In this document: positions 1 to 13,300 of the stretch, one piece after another
Position numbering within the stretch: the first letter of the stretch is position 1
Layout of the letters: the number at the start of each line of letters is the position of its first letter
Source of the DNA: Eimeria necatrix
Taxonomy: Eukaryota; Apicomplexa; Conoidasida; Eucoccidiorida; Eimeriidae
Direction of reading: 5' to 3'
NCBI RefSeq assembly: GCF_000499385.1
Contig: NW_013654565.1
Location: forward strand, 1 to 19,260
Length of the DNA stretch: 19,260 nucleotides
Made by a program: the position numbers and the translations under genes
Notes under the pieces: generated by a model
The model's database searches: none
What the model saw: only the letters and a program-made list of their open reading frames with translations
What the model was told of the DNA's origin: nothing

Positions 1-1390
1 TGCCGAAGCTGCCCAATGTTTATGTGTACAGACGCTGCCGCACTGGAATGTGAACAGCGTGTGCGCTGAGAATGGTTTGCGATCGTCGCCCAAGAGACTG
101 CGCGTCACTAAGCTGCACGTTGAAACGTTTCACGCAAGCAACGCGCACGCTGATGCCAATAAGAACAGCAATTGCTTTTTGGCGCAACAGAAGCCCTAGA
201 AGTTTGTCGTTACAGGCGCACATTCGACTTAAATGCCACTAACGCACCTTTGCCTGCATCTGTATGCTTCCTACACAAACCAGTACATGAGCACCGATAC
301 GCCAAGACAGAATGAACTCACCACTCAGCGTAGGTAAGTAACCATCGTTCGGCTTTGCTTGTTCAATGCAAACAGCAGCGAAGCGCGTGTGCCACCGTTT
401 TCCTTTTCAGCGCTTGCCGCTTAGGTTTTGGTGTTGTCACGTATGTCAGGTTGACAGAATTAGCGAGCTAGAATTCTTGTTGCATATCAGGAAACATATA
501 TTCGCGCATAAGCATCTGTGTGCTGGTTGAACACGCGTAACGCAAGGTGTCACGCACATGCTATATTCCTCGTGTAGTCGGCTGATTTCGATGCAGCCTC
601 TGTTTCGTGTGTTTTTTGACTTATCGCAAATTCGAACAAGCATTCAATAAGAATAACGCGTGATAAGCGTAGCCAATATAAATTCAACGGAATTCAAAGT
701 GCTCGTATTAAAACGTTAAGCAGGGATCATGTGGCTTTGAGGAGCCACAAAAACGCCGTCATGCATTTCAATGCAAAAAAATATAGTCCGACTACCAGAT
801 AGAAGCAATTGTATTCGGTTTCTAGCTTGTGCGGACATGTACGGAGACGGGCAAGGATTCTTCCGGGACAACCTGTTGTCCCTAATCTCTCGTGTCAACG
901 CAGAGGTGCAACGTAACTACGGTTTTCAGATGTGAATATGATTCTTTCCACCACGTGGACGTACAAACTTGACATATAGACGGCAACTGGCATCTAGACA
1001 TTTCATGCAAAAATGCGTCTTTTTCGTGGCGCTGCACAATTGTAGCAGATGACTGAGCTCCGCCCGACGTCCTTAATTCTTCGCATAACACGTAGCATAC
1101 CCGCAGCTTCTGACTACGGAGCTAAAGTCATAATCATGAAATGTCGATGATAGGTTGAATGCTATTTTGTCGAGACACAGAGGCAGCACAAGCACTGAAG
1201 GAGCGATTTAAAGGTTGCGCATATCTGTTTGTTGAAACACACGTAATGACGAGAACTCGTACGAAGCATCACAAGCAAGCGCTGGTGCCTAACTTTAGGG
1301 TTCACTAAACAGCAGGCTAACGCCAAGCAGCAAACATTTGACGGCGAATCACCATATTTTGTCTACTCAAACGTTGCGCTCATCATGGCA
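1..1390. other. 3' flank, probably intron, no confident exon
   Basis: I see only the weak CAT site at 558, a poorer GTT site inside the gggacaac/gttgtccc hairpin (868-885), and a GAC triplet near 1070 that follows AAG and precedes GTCGGG. None forms a Gly-X-Y continuation. No coding potential otherwise. Confidence 0.5.
558..560 (-). CDS. Candidate exon CAT, His, 3' side
   Basis: The sequence is gaggaataTAG, CAT, GTGCGT. It meets the strict site pattern but the pyrimidine tract is poor. It lies 833 nt beyond the last Gly, so its slot cannot be fixed. It may be one of the few expected chance hits. Confidence 0.25.
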
Positions 1391-1393
1391 TAC

Positions 1394-1396
1394 TCC
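1394..1396 (-). CDS. One-codon exon GGA, Gly
   Basis: The acceptor is cacttgaccctgCAG and the donor GTATGC. It is the most 3' confident exon in the window. Confidence 0.82.
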
Positions 1397-4300
1397 CTGC
1401 AGGGTCAAGTGTATGCTAGAGGCTGCTCTTTATTTCTCTTGCAAAGTCTACTACTCACTGAGCAGTCCAAAATAAATCCGACATATAGTCGCTCACGAGG
1501 GACGGAAAATGTTCTGGCACGACGATGCCTATGAAATATTTTTAGAGTCCAAGAGCTCAAGCGCCTTTATAGGATACAGATATGTTCATCATTTTTCGAT
1601 GTGTATACGCTTCAAAGTGTCAGCATGTCGGTGGAGGTACTAAATTTGTTTGTTGTGTTCGTGAATATACGTCCACCAAGGACCCAGACCCGCTGCACTG
1701 CCTGATCAAGTAACTGTAACCATGCATTTGAAGTTTCATCATTGGCGACTGTCAAATGAGCTACTTTGTACTCCAAACCGATATTACGAGAATTCAAACT
1801 TCATGTTATTCTTGCGCCCCTATTGAACCCATCACAAAGCGGCGAGTGGCCAACACTGCAAAACACCATCTTCACCAGACATAATCATTTTAAACGCGAT
1901 GTTATAAACAGTATTAAATAGTACAGCATAATGATGTAAAATCCAACTGGCAACAGCATGGCGAGCTCCAGCGCAACAAGAGTCCCAACTGTTTTTGAAA
2001 TGATGCATATCAAAAACCAAATAAGAGAATGGCAAGATTGAAAGTTTCCTCATTGAATGTTTATTGCGTTGTACAAATAAGATAAAGTTCAAACACGCAC
2101 TGGAGAGCGTGTTTTCACGAGCGTCACAAGTGCAGTATGTCACACTCTGCGCGAAGTAACATGGGGGCCGATGCTTCGTCACAAAGCAATCATTCATTTG
2201 GCTAGCATCAGATGATAGCAACACGAAAAAATAAAAACCCAAAATGCAGCAGATCTCCAAAATATCCTCGAGCCTGTTTTTGATACTCAGTCATGAAAGT
2301 CCAACGAAGCCCGGTTTGACGCACTGGCTGCGTCACATGAAAATGTGGAACGGGCCGTCCCCCAGCGTTCACAGCCATGAACATTTAAGCAGGTAGAATC
2401 GTATGAAATGTAGAACTGTTCGTTTTCAAAAACGTTTCCCGTCCTATACTCCTCTTTTTGGAGTAAAATCCAGAAAAATCACTTGGCAGTTCCATATATA
2501 AGAAAATTCACAAGCGCATTCACTTCCGTACTTCGCATTTATAGTCAGCGTTTCACAAAACCGCACGTATTTACTTGATCCATTTACAGCAATCCCAATC
2601 CAGCAGCCTGCACACAGCGATCTGCAACAAAGTCAAGTGTGCAAAGACATTGTCAGTGACTATTTTCTAGTCTCACACTGACAAAACATACCAGCTGGAG
2701 ACAAGCGAGAGAAATATTCTCCTACGATGTTCGCCTTGACCCAAAAGATTGTGGCTCACAGAACACAATCCAGTTTGTTTGTCAACGCATTATCTTTGCC
2801 TCTTCAATCATAATATTTATTAACACGCAGGATTCAACACGTATTAAAAAGCTGTTCTAACACATTGAATCGGGCGACTGTTCTGGCACATCGAATCGGA
2901 CAACCCCGTGAGAGTAGAAAGTGTATTGTCAATTAGACAGTTGCGTTGGCGGTGCGAATCAGCCCCTTTTAAGCACTCCAAGAAAAGCTCTACAAATTCT
3001 TCCTGCAGACGAATGCAAGGCTCCATTATGCGGACAATTGTAGCTTGTGATGTCTAAAAACCAGTCGAACACTTACTCCCTGAAAGATTGTTGCAAATAT
3101 TGTCTCATGCAATGGTATCACCATCGTACAGGAAGCCAAACATCGCGGAGTTCCCCGGTTTCGGATCAGTGTCATTCCACTGACAGCCCTCATTGTGTAT
3201 CGATACCAGCACGCGAGACTTCGACCTTATACCGCGTAGACTCACGGGTATTCATTCGCAGCAGAGAACAAACTCTTTAGCATTGCAAAGACAGAAATAT
3301 TCTCGATGCAAAACGCAGACGCTGCAATCTGCTTAATCAATTCATGGGTACCATGATCACTGTCAATTTGTCAAGAGCTTCATTAGAATACAAATTGTTA
3401 CTGCGAAGCTGTCCATAGGTACTTCCTGCTGCAGGGTTTGCACTCGCCTTCCGCAATAAATTGACAGACAATAACGTAACCACTGTACTACTAACGGACC
3501 TATGAATTTAGGCAGGCTCGATACATCTACAAAACATGTGGGATGGATGCACCTGGTTATGATATTCCGGAGGCTACTTCATAGACTGCTTTGTAATGCG
3601 CGCAGTATGCTTTTACTTCACATAGACTCATGGATATTCGTGACACCATAAAGCACGATTAGCCAAACATAAGCAGCTCGTCATCCTCCTCACCATCTGT
3701 GCCCCAGTTTGTATATTATATTTACCCTGTGTTCAAACACGGCCTGCACAGCACACATGCAACTCCACATACCCCTTTCTAGCAGACGTGTGTTCGCCAC
3801 CATGCACCTGCATGCGTATCAGCGACAAAAAAACCCAAGTAGGTCAAACGGAACGCTGAACACAATGTTTCATCATACGTCGGCGGTAATTCATATCAAA
3901 ACCCACGTCTCATGTACCCAATTTCGTATCTGTGTAGTCCAAGCCAGCTGTCAAATCTCATACCGGCAGTCCCTGCACTTCTACGTACACAACTGATTCG
4001 TGCCTAATATTCACCCACGCCACCAAATCAGCAATGCTATTCTCGTTGTATGTTCCATTAGAGGTGTGTACTGGGCACGGCGCATGCAAACTTGCCAGGC
4101 CATGGTTGCCACGGTTTCAAAGATTCTTTGTATGGCAGTTCGTAGATCCATTTAAAGCCCCTTGGAAACTTACAGGCTGCGATAACCTAATTTAGAACAT
4201 TTTTGAGTCGTTTTGTCACAGAACACGGCGGATCAGCGGATGCTGTCAACTGTAGCAACGCATCTAGAATTCAGTCGATTGACAGCTTAGCAGCTAATTT

Positions 4301-7300
4301 AGCCGTCATTTTTTAAAATTCGGGATGTTTTCCAGTCCTTGCAAAAGCTAACATTTTCCCTGCCTGAACCCAAATTTTCTTACGATACTCAACAATATTC
4401 AATACTGAAGACTATGAAAGAACACCGAAAAGCAGAAAACGTTTTGCACTCCAGCCGTTTGCGCAGGGAACGAATCGAAGCAGAAACACTCTTTGCGAGA
4501 AGACATAGATTCCCGTGCATCCGACAGAAGACAGGCACGCGTAACCTTCTTTCACTCCTCAAAACGAGCTGAGCAGCGTGTGCAACGTAACAACACACCG
4601 ACGCTTACTCCCTAGAAGCAAGCATTATAATGAGACACCCCTGCTTTATATTTTCATTCCAATATCGGCTGCTTCCGCCTAACGGTGCGCACAAATCCAA
4701 TGGATCGCTGCAAACTGAGGCCACTCTGAGACAACATGCTTATCTCGGCATTTCTTCGAAATGCCGAGATACGCATGTTGTCTCTGTGGTTAAAAGGGCT
4801 CCTAGCAGCAGTGAAAGAAGCTACCAGCATCTCCTTAATTCCGGCAACACTATGATGTAGAATGTTCTGTTGCCGCATATGCATCACGCGACCGTATCAT
4901 ATGCTGCATGATTCGAGCAACTGATCCACACTCTTGGAAAGAGCAACATAGAATCAGGAAGACTTCATATATGTGCGCCTAAATACAATTTAGTAAGAGT
5001 ACCTCAAACCGCAGCTTGCTCAAACGCTTCGTGCACCCGGAGATCAGTCTGATGAGTCATAATTTGTTATGACTCATCAGGCTGGTCTCCGGGTGCACAT
5101 GCCCGATTATGAGTATCACGTCATTGCTTGAACAATTTACTCCGCAGCTTAAGCGGACGCGTACCGACTGCATGCCAAACGAAATTGTATGCATGCTGCA
5201 CCAGCACATGCAAATTGTCCTTCAAATATATGCACAAATATCGGCAACCGGACTACTGAATATAGATACATGCGGCACCGAGCAGTCGCTGGAAGTAACA
5301 TCAAAGCAACCTGTCAAAATCGCCATACGCCCCGTCTCAAACTCATGATTTTTAATGTGGACAAGATAATACTCATGTCCAAGGTAAAACAGGAGAATTC
5401 TTACGTGCACAGCCCAGTCCCGCCTAATCTGCGCTCAAGTCACTAATTGAACAGCCATGCTCTTGCACGATATGCAAACACATTTCCTTAATTAGGCAAC
5501 AAGCAAGAAATGTTCACGTTTACGAAGCCCGCAGATCTTCTTCCACATCTTTCCCATAGCTGGCAAAAGAAGCACTTGAAATGCTTACACCCTAAAGGAA
5601 GGCAGATCTGCTAATTTACACTGCCAGTTGCACCACAGACGGCAGTAAGATAACGTGAACACAATGACTCAACTGAAACCTCCTCACAGACCTCGTACTG
5701 ACGTTTTCCCTCAAAAAGGAGTTACTTCAATACTCAGTGGTAAGAATTGTTTTCGAAACTCCAACATGGAGGCTTCATATCTGTCGGTATGATGACAAGA
5801 ACCCTCCATGGAATATAGAAGCCTTTTTGCTCCAACCGTCTTCGCCGAAATTTATGTCACCTTTAAAGCCAACGAAGGCAAGCGCTTGTCGTGTAGTACA
5901 TGATGAACAGACTGCTCGATTTGATTATTCACCAGAACATTTGTCCCGGCAAATCTGTCTACCTGAAACACGCGTTTGCGAAGTGATTATATTATTGCGA
6001 GTGACCGATATTTCTGAAATCTGGAACGCCGGCGTTTGCCTCAAACGGCTAAATGCAGTGTCGGCAGAGTGCCAGAACGTGCAACGCCTTCAAGTGCTGA
6101 AGCAATTTCGCCTTGCTGTCAGGGAAGCATCCTATTAAATACGGCGCGAAAGTGCTTCAGCACTCTATGATGTTGCACTTTGTGGCACTCTATCGACTCT
6201 GCATTTAGTCGATTGACGCAAATGCGGACGTTCTGGATTCCAGCAATATCGAACCCTCGTCAGTCCTCAAATCATAAAAAGTATGCTTCTCAATGACAGC
6301 ACACAGAAAGCAGCACGGCAGCAAATGAATTGCTTAGTAATCGACGACAAAAGCACCACATCAACGGGTTGGTGCAATAATAAGCGCTTCAGATGTGCTG
6401 GCGAGCACGCGACATTGACAAAAATTAACTAAATTGTTTTCCAAAGCTGTATACCATACTTGAACGCACTATATACTCGCAGACGCTGTCACTGCTATTC
6501 AAAACAAAAGATTTGCCACAAATAATATATGGAGTCCTATGCTTTCATGACTTCTTGCATACCCGATTAAGATCGTTGCTACGCACCGGCTGCACCCCAG
6601 GTGGAGAAATCAGCATCTCTCACCAGCCCTTAGATGCTGGCAAGAATTCCTCTTTATATGATGAAAAAAAGGCAACTAAATAGGACAAGCAAGGAAACGT
6701 TGAGGTGACTGCCACGCATGCTTTCAAGAAAAACCACAAAGCTGTTTCGAAAACAATAGCTTCTGTCATGATAGAAACTATGCTGCGCGAAAATGTGTTA
6801 GCTATTTGTAAATCAATATGGTATAATATTTGGCGCAGGCATTTTGGAAAATCCGAGTAATGCAAACTTACTGTCTGTACAAGAATCTCTTGCAATCATC
6901 GCAGTTTTTCCCTCCCACAGAGCGGCACGGTACCTTGTACTGACGAAGCGAGCACAATTCGTGTCCACAACTGATGAGCAGATTCGCAGCAAGCTTACTG
7001 GCCGTCTCTCTTCACGATGCCGCCGGAGCCTTAGAGTCGCAAATAATCAAATCGTCGCAGGAAATCTATCGGATCTACGGAATACCAATTTTAAAAAAAT
7101 ATGTCAATCAGTAATACAGCAAACGTATAGTCCTGCAGCGGTTTGTGCAGCTCATCGATCACACTATTTTGTAAAAACGCACAGACCTCGGCCCGCATGC
7201 GAACAAACGCCTCAGTCCCTTTGATAGCCAAAAATTGAGAGCCTTCACGGCTCGACGAGAGCGCTAGCGGAAATCGCTTATGAAAGTGGACACACTCCCT

Positions 7301-10300
7301 AGCAATTCATGGATTTCCAGCTACGCAGTCGGATCTCCTGCCGTTTTCTTTTCCGACAATCTTGCTCAAACTCAAATCAAAAGCTGGCATTGCGTCAGCA
7401 GATCATGTTGGGGCATGATTTTGCTGTGACAGACTCCGTTGCACGCTCTGCATGCAGGTGTGCATTCAAAAGGTGCATGCGTGCCAAGGAAGACCGGGGC
7501 TTTGTGAAAGGGGTTACAAGCATCTTCATCACTTCCCAAGACTGTACTCCAGAACTTTCCACCGCCTCACTGGTCTTCAATTGCACCTCTCCAAGAGCAA
7601 TCACAGAACCCAAATAACGTATCCAAATCATAATCTGCTAACGTTTAATTCAGGAAGCATGCGCGTGCTAGGAGATTAGCCAGACGCATAACCGACGAGG
7701 CTGCCTGAGAATAGATTGGCTTCAAAGAAACAACGTACGTAAGCGTTTCAGTTTTCTCGCATACATTTTACAAGCAATAATCACCATCCTGGTTGTAAAC
7801 AGCATTTCGGCTTCTCACAACTGTGGACACGCCTTCAATGGTGGGTGAATGCTGTTTCCACATACTGGCTGCACTCCGCACAAAGATGTTGAAGCATCTG
7901 CACAGGTCACGAGACCTAGCTACCACTGCTCTGCACGTATGCTTGCAAGGAAGGAGCTCAAGTGTGCCAAACGCTTCAAAAAGCAGACGATAATAAGCGA
8001 AACTGACAAAAACAACGCAGTTGTGAGTAACAGGTCTTCGCAACTGTGAGCGCTGACACTGTGATGGGCCAACCGCTACTTGAGCGTCTGAATCGGCCTT
8101 TTTATATCCGTTAACAACTCTCCAGTATGGCTGGGTATTAGGAGTGACGCGCGAAAGATGCAGCAAAAGGGCCATTCATTGCTTGCAAAACTCTAAGGGC
8201 CTTTTTCGTAACACAAGTAGTGCTAATAACCAGAGCACTCCCAAAGCCTACAAGCTGTAGCCGGAAAGTATGGGTTGTGCACAAAGCCTTTACCGAAATG
8301 AGGCAAGCCGTTTAAGTATGATGATTCGAAATGCATCTCTTTATAAGAATTAGCCGGCAGTATGGCTACTGAGCGTGTCTCTTTAACTTAGTGCTGCGGC
8401 CTTTATAGTATCCAACAAGCGCTTGTATGTGAGCGCAGCAAGAGCATGAAGCAGTCAGCATTTGTTCTAAAATCCCGAAAGACGAGTGAGTTCCCAACAG
8501 TAAACATTTTACCAGCATCTGCTTTTTGGAGTCCAGTTACCTTACCGGAGCTCAGCTCTTCCAATATTTCAAAATATTCTTCTCACATGTCATTTATGCC
8601 CAAGATATTTAAGCAGTCAAGGATCGCAAGATATCGTAGTTTGCCAGAATATGCACAGAGAGCGGAAGGTGATAAAAAGAAGGTGACCTCTTGCCGGCGC
8701 TTACACCCTGAACGTTCATTACTACAGGATTCATTATTGTGAGGATAGGCGAGAGCTCTTTTTGCCAGAGAGAAATCGCCAAGAGACACTGTAAAGCCAC
8801 CAAGCATTCAGAGAAACAACAGCTCATCAATAGGCAACAAGTCAATTCTCCTATTCTGCTACCAAACCATATACATTAGACCGAGCCCCTGTCCACATAC
8901 AATCTACACTCCGCATAGATATGTCGAAATGCCACTATAGTATTCAAATGAGTAACACTATGTCTCAGCTCGCATGCCGATAATATGTTCACCTGTTTGA
9001 ACTGAACAGGCACTAAAGAGATTCTGCATTGCGTAGTCACACAAATTGCAACGGATGTGCTGGCCCAGTTTTTAATTCATGACGTCTTATCGGGACAAAA
9101 AATCGACAGTTGTGGAGCCAGAAGAAAGCGCTCAGAAATGCCGGGCGCACGACGAGTTATACTGAATCAACAGGCAGTTTCTTGCTTGCTTGCCAATACA
9201 GCTGCGCACTAGGCACAATGCAAGAAACTGCGCTGTAGCAGAGGCAGCCTTTGCTTGCAAGTTACTCCAATCTTATTTCGCATCTAAAGCGCGAATCCTA
9301 TTCCCTTCTTTTTAAAGACGTACATCCTGAAATGAAATTATACGACAATGGTGTGATTATTCTCAATAATGCAGCAGAGTAGTTGATGCTGGGATTTGAG
9401 AGCTATGATTAGGTGCCGAGACAACCGCTTCCCAAAATGACTTCACAATATCGCGTAAGGCTTTAAGAAATGATAACGATGTTTCATTCGCTAGAATCAA
9501 AGCTTCAGCACACGTAGTATACTCAGTCAAAAACGATCGAACCCAACATAGCGTAAATGTGGAGGCGAATATCTTCTGGGTCAACCGTTCGTGCCCGCTA
9601 TCGGTCATGTATGATTGTCAACTGCTGGCTAGCATTTTATTTTGTGCCTTACTCATATTGATGGCCTTTATAGCTCGGCATAAATTGAAGAATATGAGCA
9701 AATCAGCCACACACAGAGCCGCGTACTCCCTGAATAGTTACTCCTCTGAAGTGGTGTAACTGGGAGTCTGGCTTCGACCTAAAGCTCTTAGCGCCTCTAG
9801 AAATTGTCTGAAGAGGAACAGAGCATTGCATCACATCCCGTTCTTTGTCTAACAGGGCGCTTATGATAGCGGTCTTATCATCTACTTACTATACGTACGC
9901 TCAATCCAGAATATTATGTGCGGAGGCGTGACACTGGCTTGCAGCGGACCTGTTGCATATAGCATTAGGCTGGTGAAAAACAAATTCATACAAATTAGAG
10001 TTCTTGGCCATTGCTCATGCAATGTGCAAATGCAAGGGTCACCAGAGTTCTGTGAAGGGCTTAAACAGCCTCTACATTGTTCTTGTAAGACTATGATGTG
10101 GCGTTTTCCTCTGTAGCAGTGTAGCGATAAAATGTCAACGAGCATGTGACATTTAACTCCGTTGGTTGATCTACAAAAACAGCAGCAGACGCATACTTGA
10201 ACTTTTGCAAGCCTAGCTCGAATGCTAATTTGAAAACGGCACCATGCAAAAGGTCCAGGCAAAACAGACATTCGCGATAATATGCAAGACATAGTATAAT

Positions 10301-13300
10301 CTAAAGGCGGCATGCTAGCTTCTCAACTCTTGAAATGATCCTTTCACATCATGTTGAGCCTGTGTTACACATACGTTCTGCACACCGTTCAAAAATTGTG
10401 GCACGTCTTACCAGCACATGCGTGTGTTAGCATCTTGCCAATTATTAGCAAGAGAAACACGGCATTAGAGCCCCGAAGCACAGAACGGAACATGGGGCGC
10501 GTCGACAGACGATTTGTGCCAGATACGGTCCAGCTGCGAAGCCATATCTCATCGAGAAAAGAGAAGTGTCTGATGCCTTAAAGCTAGAAACGCGGCAAAT
10601 CTGCATAGGAAGTTCATTCCCGTCCACTCTGCGTTTGGGATGTCAATTTACTTGACAAATATATCAATGCTCGAACTATTACTAGAAGGACGTGGTTAAT
10701 GAGCCCCAGAAAATGCGTTGCAAAAAGATAGTTCATGAGTACTCTCTATTTCTGTTTCATACACCTGCATTGCGATTCGATGTACTCGAAGAACACACAG
10801 GCTAAAAGAAATTGTTGCTGTTTTTTTGTGGCCGTTTTTTGACACCTCTTGACAACGCTGCGCTACCATCACTTCAATATGACGTTCCACAAGCAGCACG
10901 GTTACTCATTATCTGTCCGAATATCGGTTACGGGTATCTTGAGCGCTATCAGTCTACCCGCGAACGCAGGAATTTCGACAAAGCGCAATTTGTTGCCTAG
11001 CGCCAATTGGAATGGAAAAGATATGGATGCAACAGGAAATATTCTGTTGCACAGTTGTTTGTGTACAGCTATTTATGTACAGCTGTTTATGCAACATGAC
11101 ATTGGCTGTACTAGGGCACATCTCCTTCACGGATAGACACAGCCCGCCGCATTGGTCTTTTAAAACTGGATACGTTTCCTCAAGAAGGGATCACAAGTTT
11201 CCGTAGCGCGGTGTAAAAGCAACAGTATGATCCAGCTAACCACCTTAAGAGGCGTACTCCCTAGGAATTCACAAATTTTGCAGCGAGCGCCCTCTGTGTT
11301 TTCAGCGTGCAACCAGCAAACATCGCTGTCAATGCATCACGAAAAATCCGATGTATGGCATGAAATCGCATCATTTGTTCAGCAGGATGTAAATCCTGCG
11401 CTTTGCACCTGCTGGTGAGTTCTGTAATGCTGGAACTCCTGTGACTGTTCACGTGCCATCCTGGCCTGCAGCAAGTAGCATCCCTCATTATTATGCACGC
11501 AAAAAACACTTGAATCTGAGAATGACAGTCCCCGCTTGAACAACGATCGAGCAATAAGATCGTCAGCTTTTCGCCATCGGCTTCTCCAGCCTTTTATTAC
11601 TTCTGCAGCACTGTGCGGTGGTGCTTCTTGTTGCATCTTATGCGTCGCATACAAGCGAAAAACAATGCGGCAGAAATCAAGGCACAAACGTCAAAGCAAA
11701 AGCTTATCCGCGTTTTTGCATGAGCGCATGATGCACGCATGCGTACAGAAGATTGCCACAATGCATTCGTGCGCAGTTTACTTGGATTTGCCTCCACCAC
11801 CGCTCACATTCTTCATCGAACGTTACAAACACAATTTTGATATCACTGCCCCTCAAAGCAGCGGAAGGATCAGGTGCTTTCACCCGAATGATAGACAAAC
11901 GAAACCAGAGACAGGGTAGTGCAAAATAGTGGATGCTTAAAAGATCCTGGGGCTCACATTGCAAATATTACTCGCAATCGATGTAATTGCTTACAGGCTA
12001 CCAGAGCGTAACTTCAGATAATGCATTATTCTCTTCCAGCATTACATAGCAGTAGCTGATGTGGTCAAAACGAAAGACACATTGCAAACACAACAATTTG
12101 ACGGTTCATCAAAACACACTGACATTTCTTCAAGGTACAAACTGTGCTTCAGACGTGCAACTGGCATTCCAATAGTAAGCCCGAAGTAAATGAAAATATT
12201 CAAAGTTTCGCCGCACACAGGGTTAAAGAGATAGCGGATCAGAAAGCATCCGGCACGCACAAAGATACAGGCATTGCGGGAGAGCTCGAATTTTATCAGG
12301 CATGCTGCTTACCGGCAAAACCATCCGTACAGGCAAAATTCATCAACGCCCACGTTTTGTCGACAAGTGCTACAATATGAGCACGCTAACAATGCATGGA
12401 ACTCACCCCCTAAAACGCCGCCGTCTTCGTCAGAGCAAGCACGTTCAATGAAATTCTGCACGAATTCAGCTAGCTCCGTTGTAACAACAATATGCTGAGA
12501 AGTAAGAGCTGCGAGGTGTCGGGTTTGTTGGCTATAATTGTTTCAGCAATGGCTCTACAAAAACGCCTAGGTCAAATATTATCGCGCACAAGTCAGCTCT
12601 TCGCTCTCAGCATTTGATAAATGCTTGAATGCCCCGAGACAAAGTGCTTTAGAGCAAACTGTTCCACGGCCATAACGATGATATAATCGCACTAGAAGGC
12701 ACATACAGTGAAACATACCTCATATGAGATATTTGGCCTGCTCGTACGAACCTTTCAAGAAAATACCCTTGCGCGCGATAATGGCAGGTCTGGCGTAGAA
12801 CTAGCATCGAAACAGATGCCACGCTTGTGATTCTTCCATGCGAGCGGACCTCCATGCTTATCAAGAAAACGTGCTCCACTAAAAAGCGTGCGATTGAGTT
12901 TCGACGCTTTGCGCCGGATCTAGAAAGAGTTTGAATTTGTAGTCTCATACATCCTGTACGCAACACAGGCATATTAGCTTTCTACAGAGCTCACGTGTGC
13001 TTGCGGTATTTACTTTGCACGCATGTGAGATATAAACGCACTCCCACTGGACGCAACCTTTGCCGAGCAATCTCTGGAACTGGCAGGCTTGATAAAGTGA
13101 CTAGCAGCAGCGGACAGCGTACAGATTTGACGGCCTGAAGCCCAAGAGTGCAGCGCTAGCACGACATGTGATTGCGATGAGGCGGCAAAATGAAGACAAA
13201 CGCCTTTTCCGCTTCTTAGGAGGAACTTCAGAAACTTGGGTTTGCAACAATGACAGTCGATGATTTCAAAGTCACTAAATTCTTCTTTTATCTGGAGCTT

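Noticed and set aside
4728..5098. Foldbacks read as evidence for an apicomplexan genome with plant-like microRNA hairpins
   Set aside because: Hairpins alone do not identify a lineage, and a collagen gene points to animals or close relatives.
5737..6138. Open frame of 133 codons on the plus strand
   Set aside because: It starts at GTG, runs into the left arm of the inverted repeat and shows no domain. Chance frames of this size are expected.
6230..6232. AAC triplet flanked by CAG and GTCCGC
   Set aside because: The donor GTCC is poor, it lies inside the inverted repeat, and including it would break the Thr-Pro-Gly register.
9882..10313. Open frame of 143 codons on the minus strand, Cys-rich
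   Set aside because: The Cys are irregularly spaced, no family is recognised, and the frame lies wholly inside the intron between exons 10375 and 9727.
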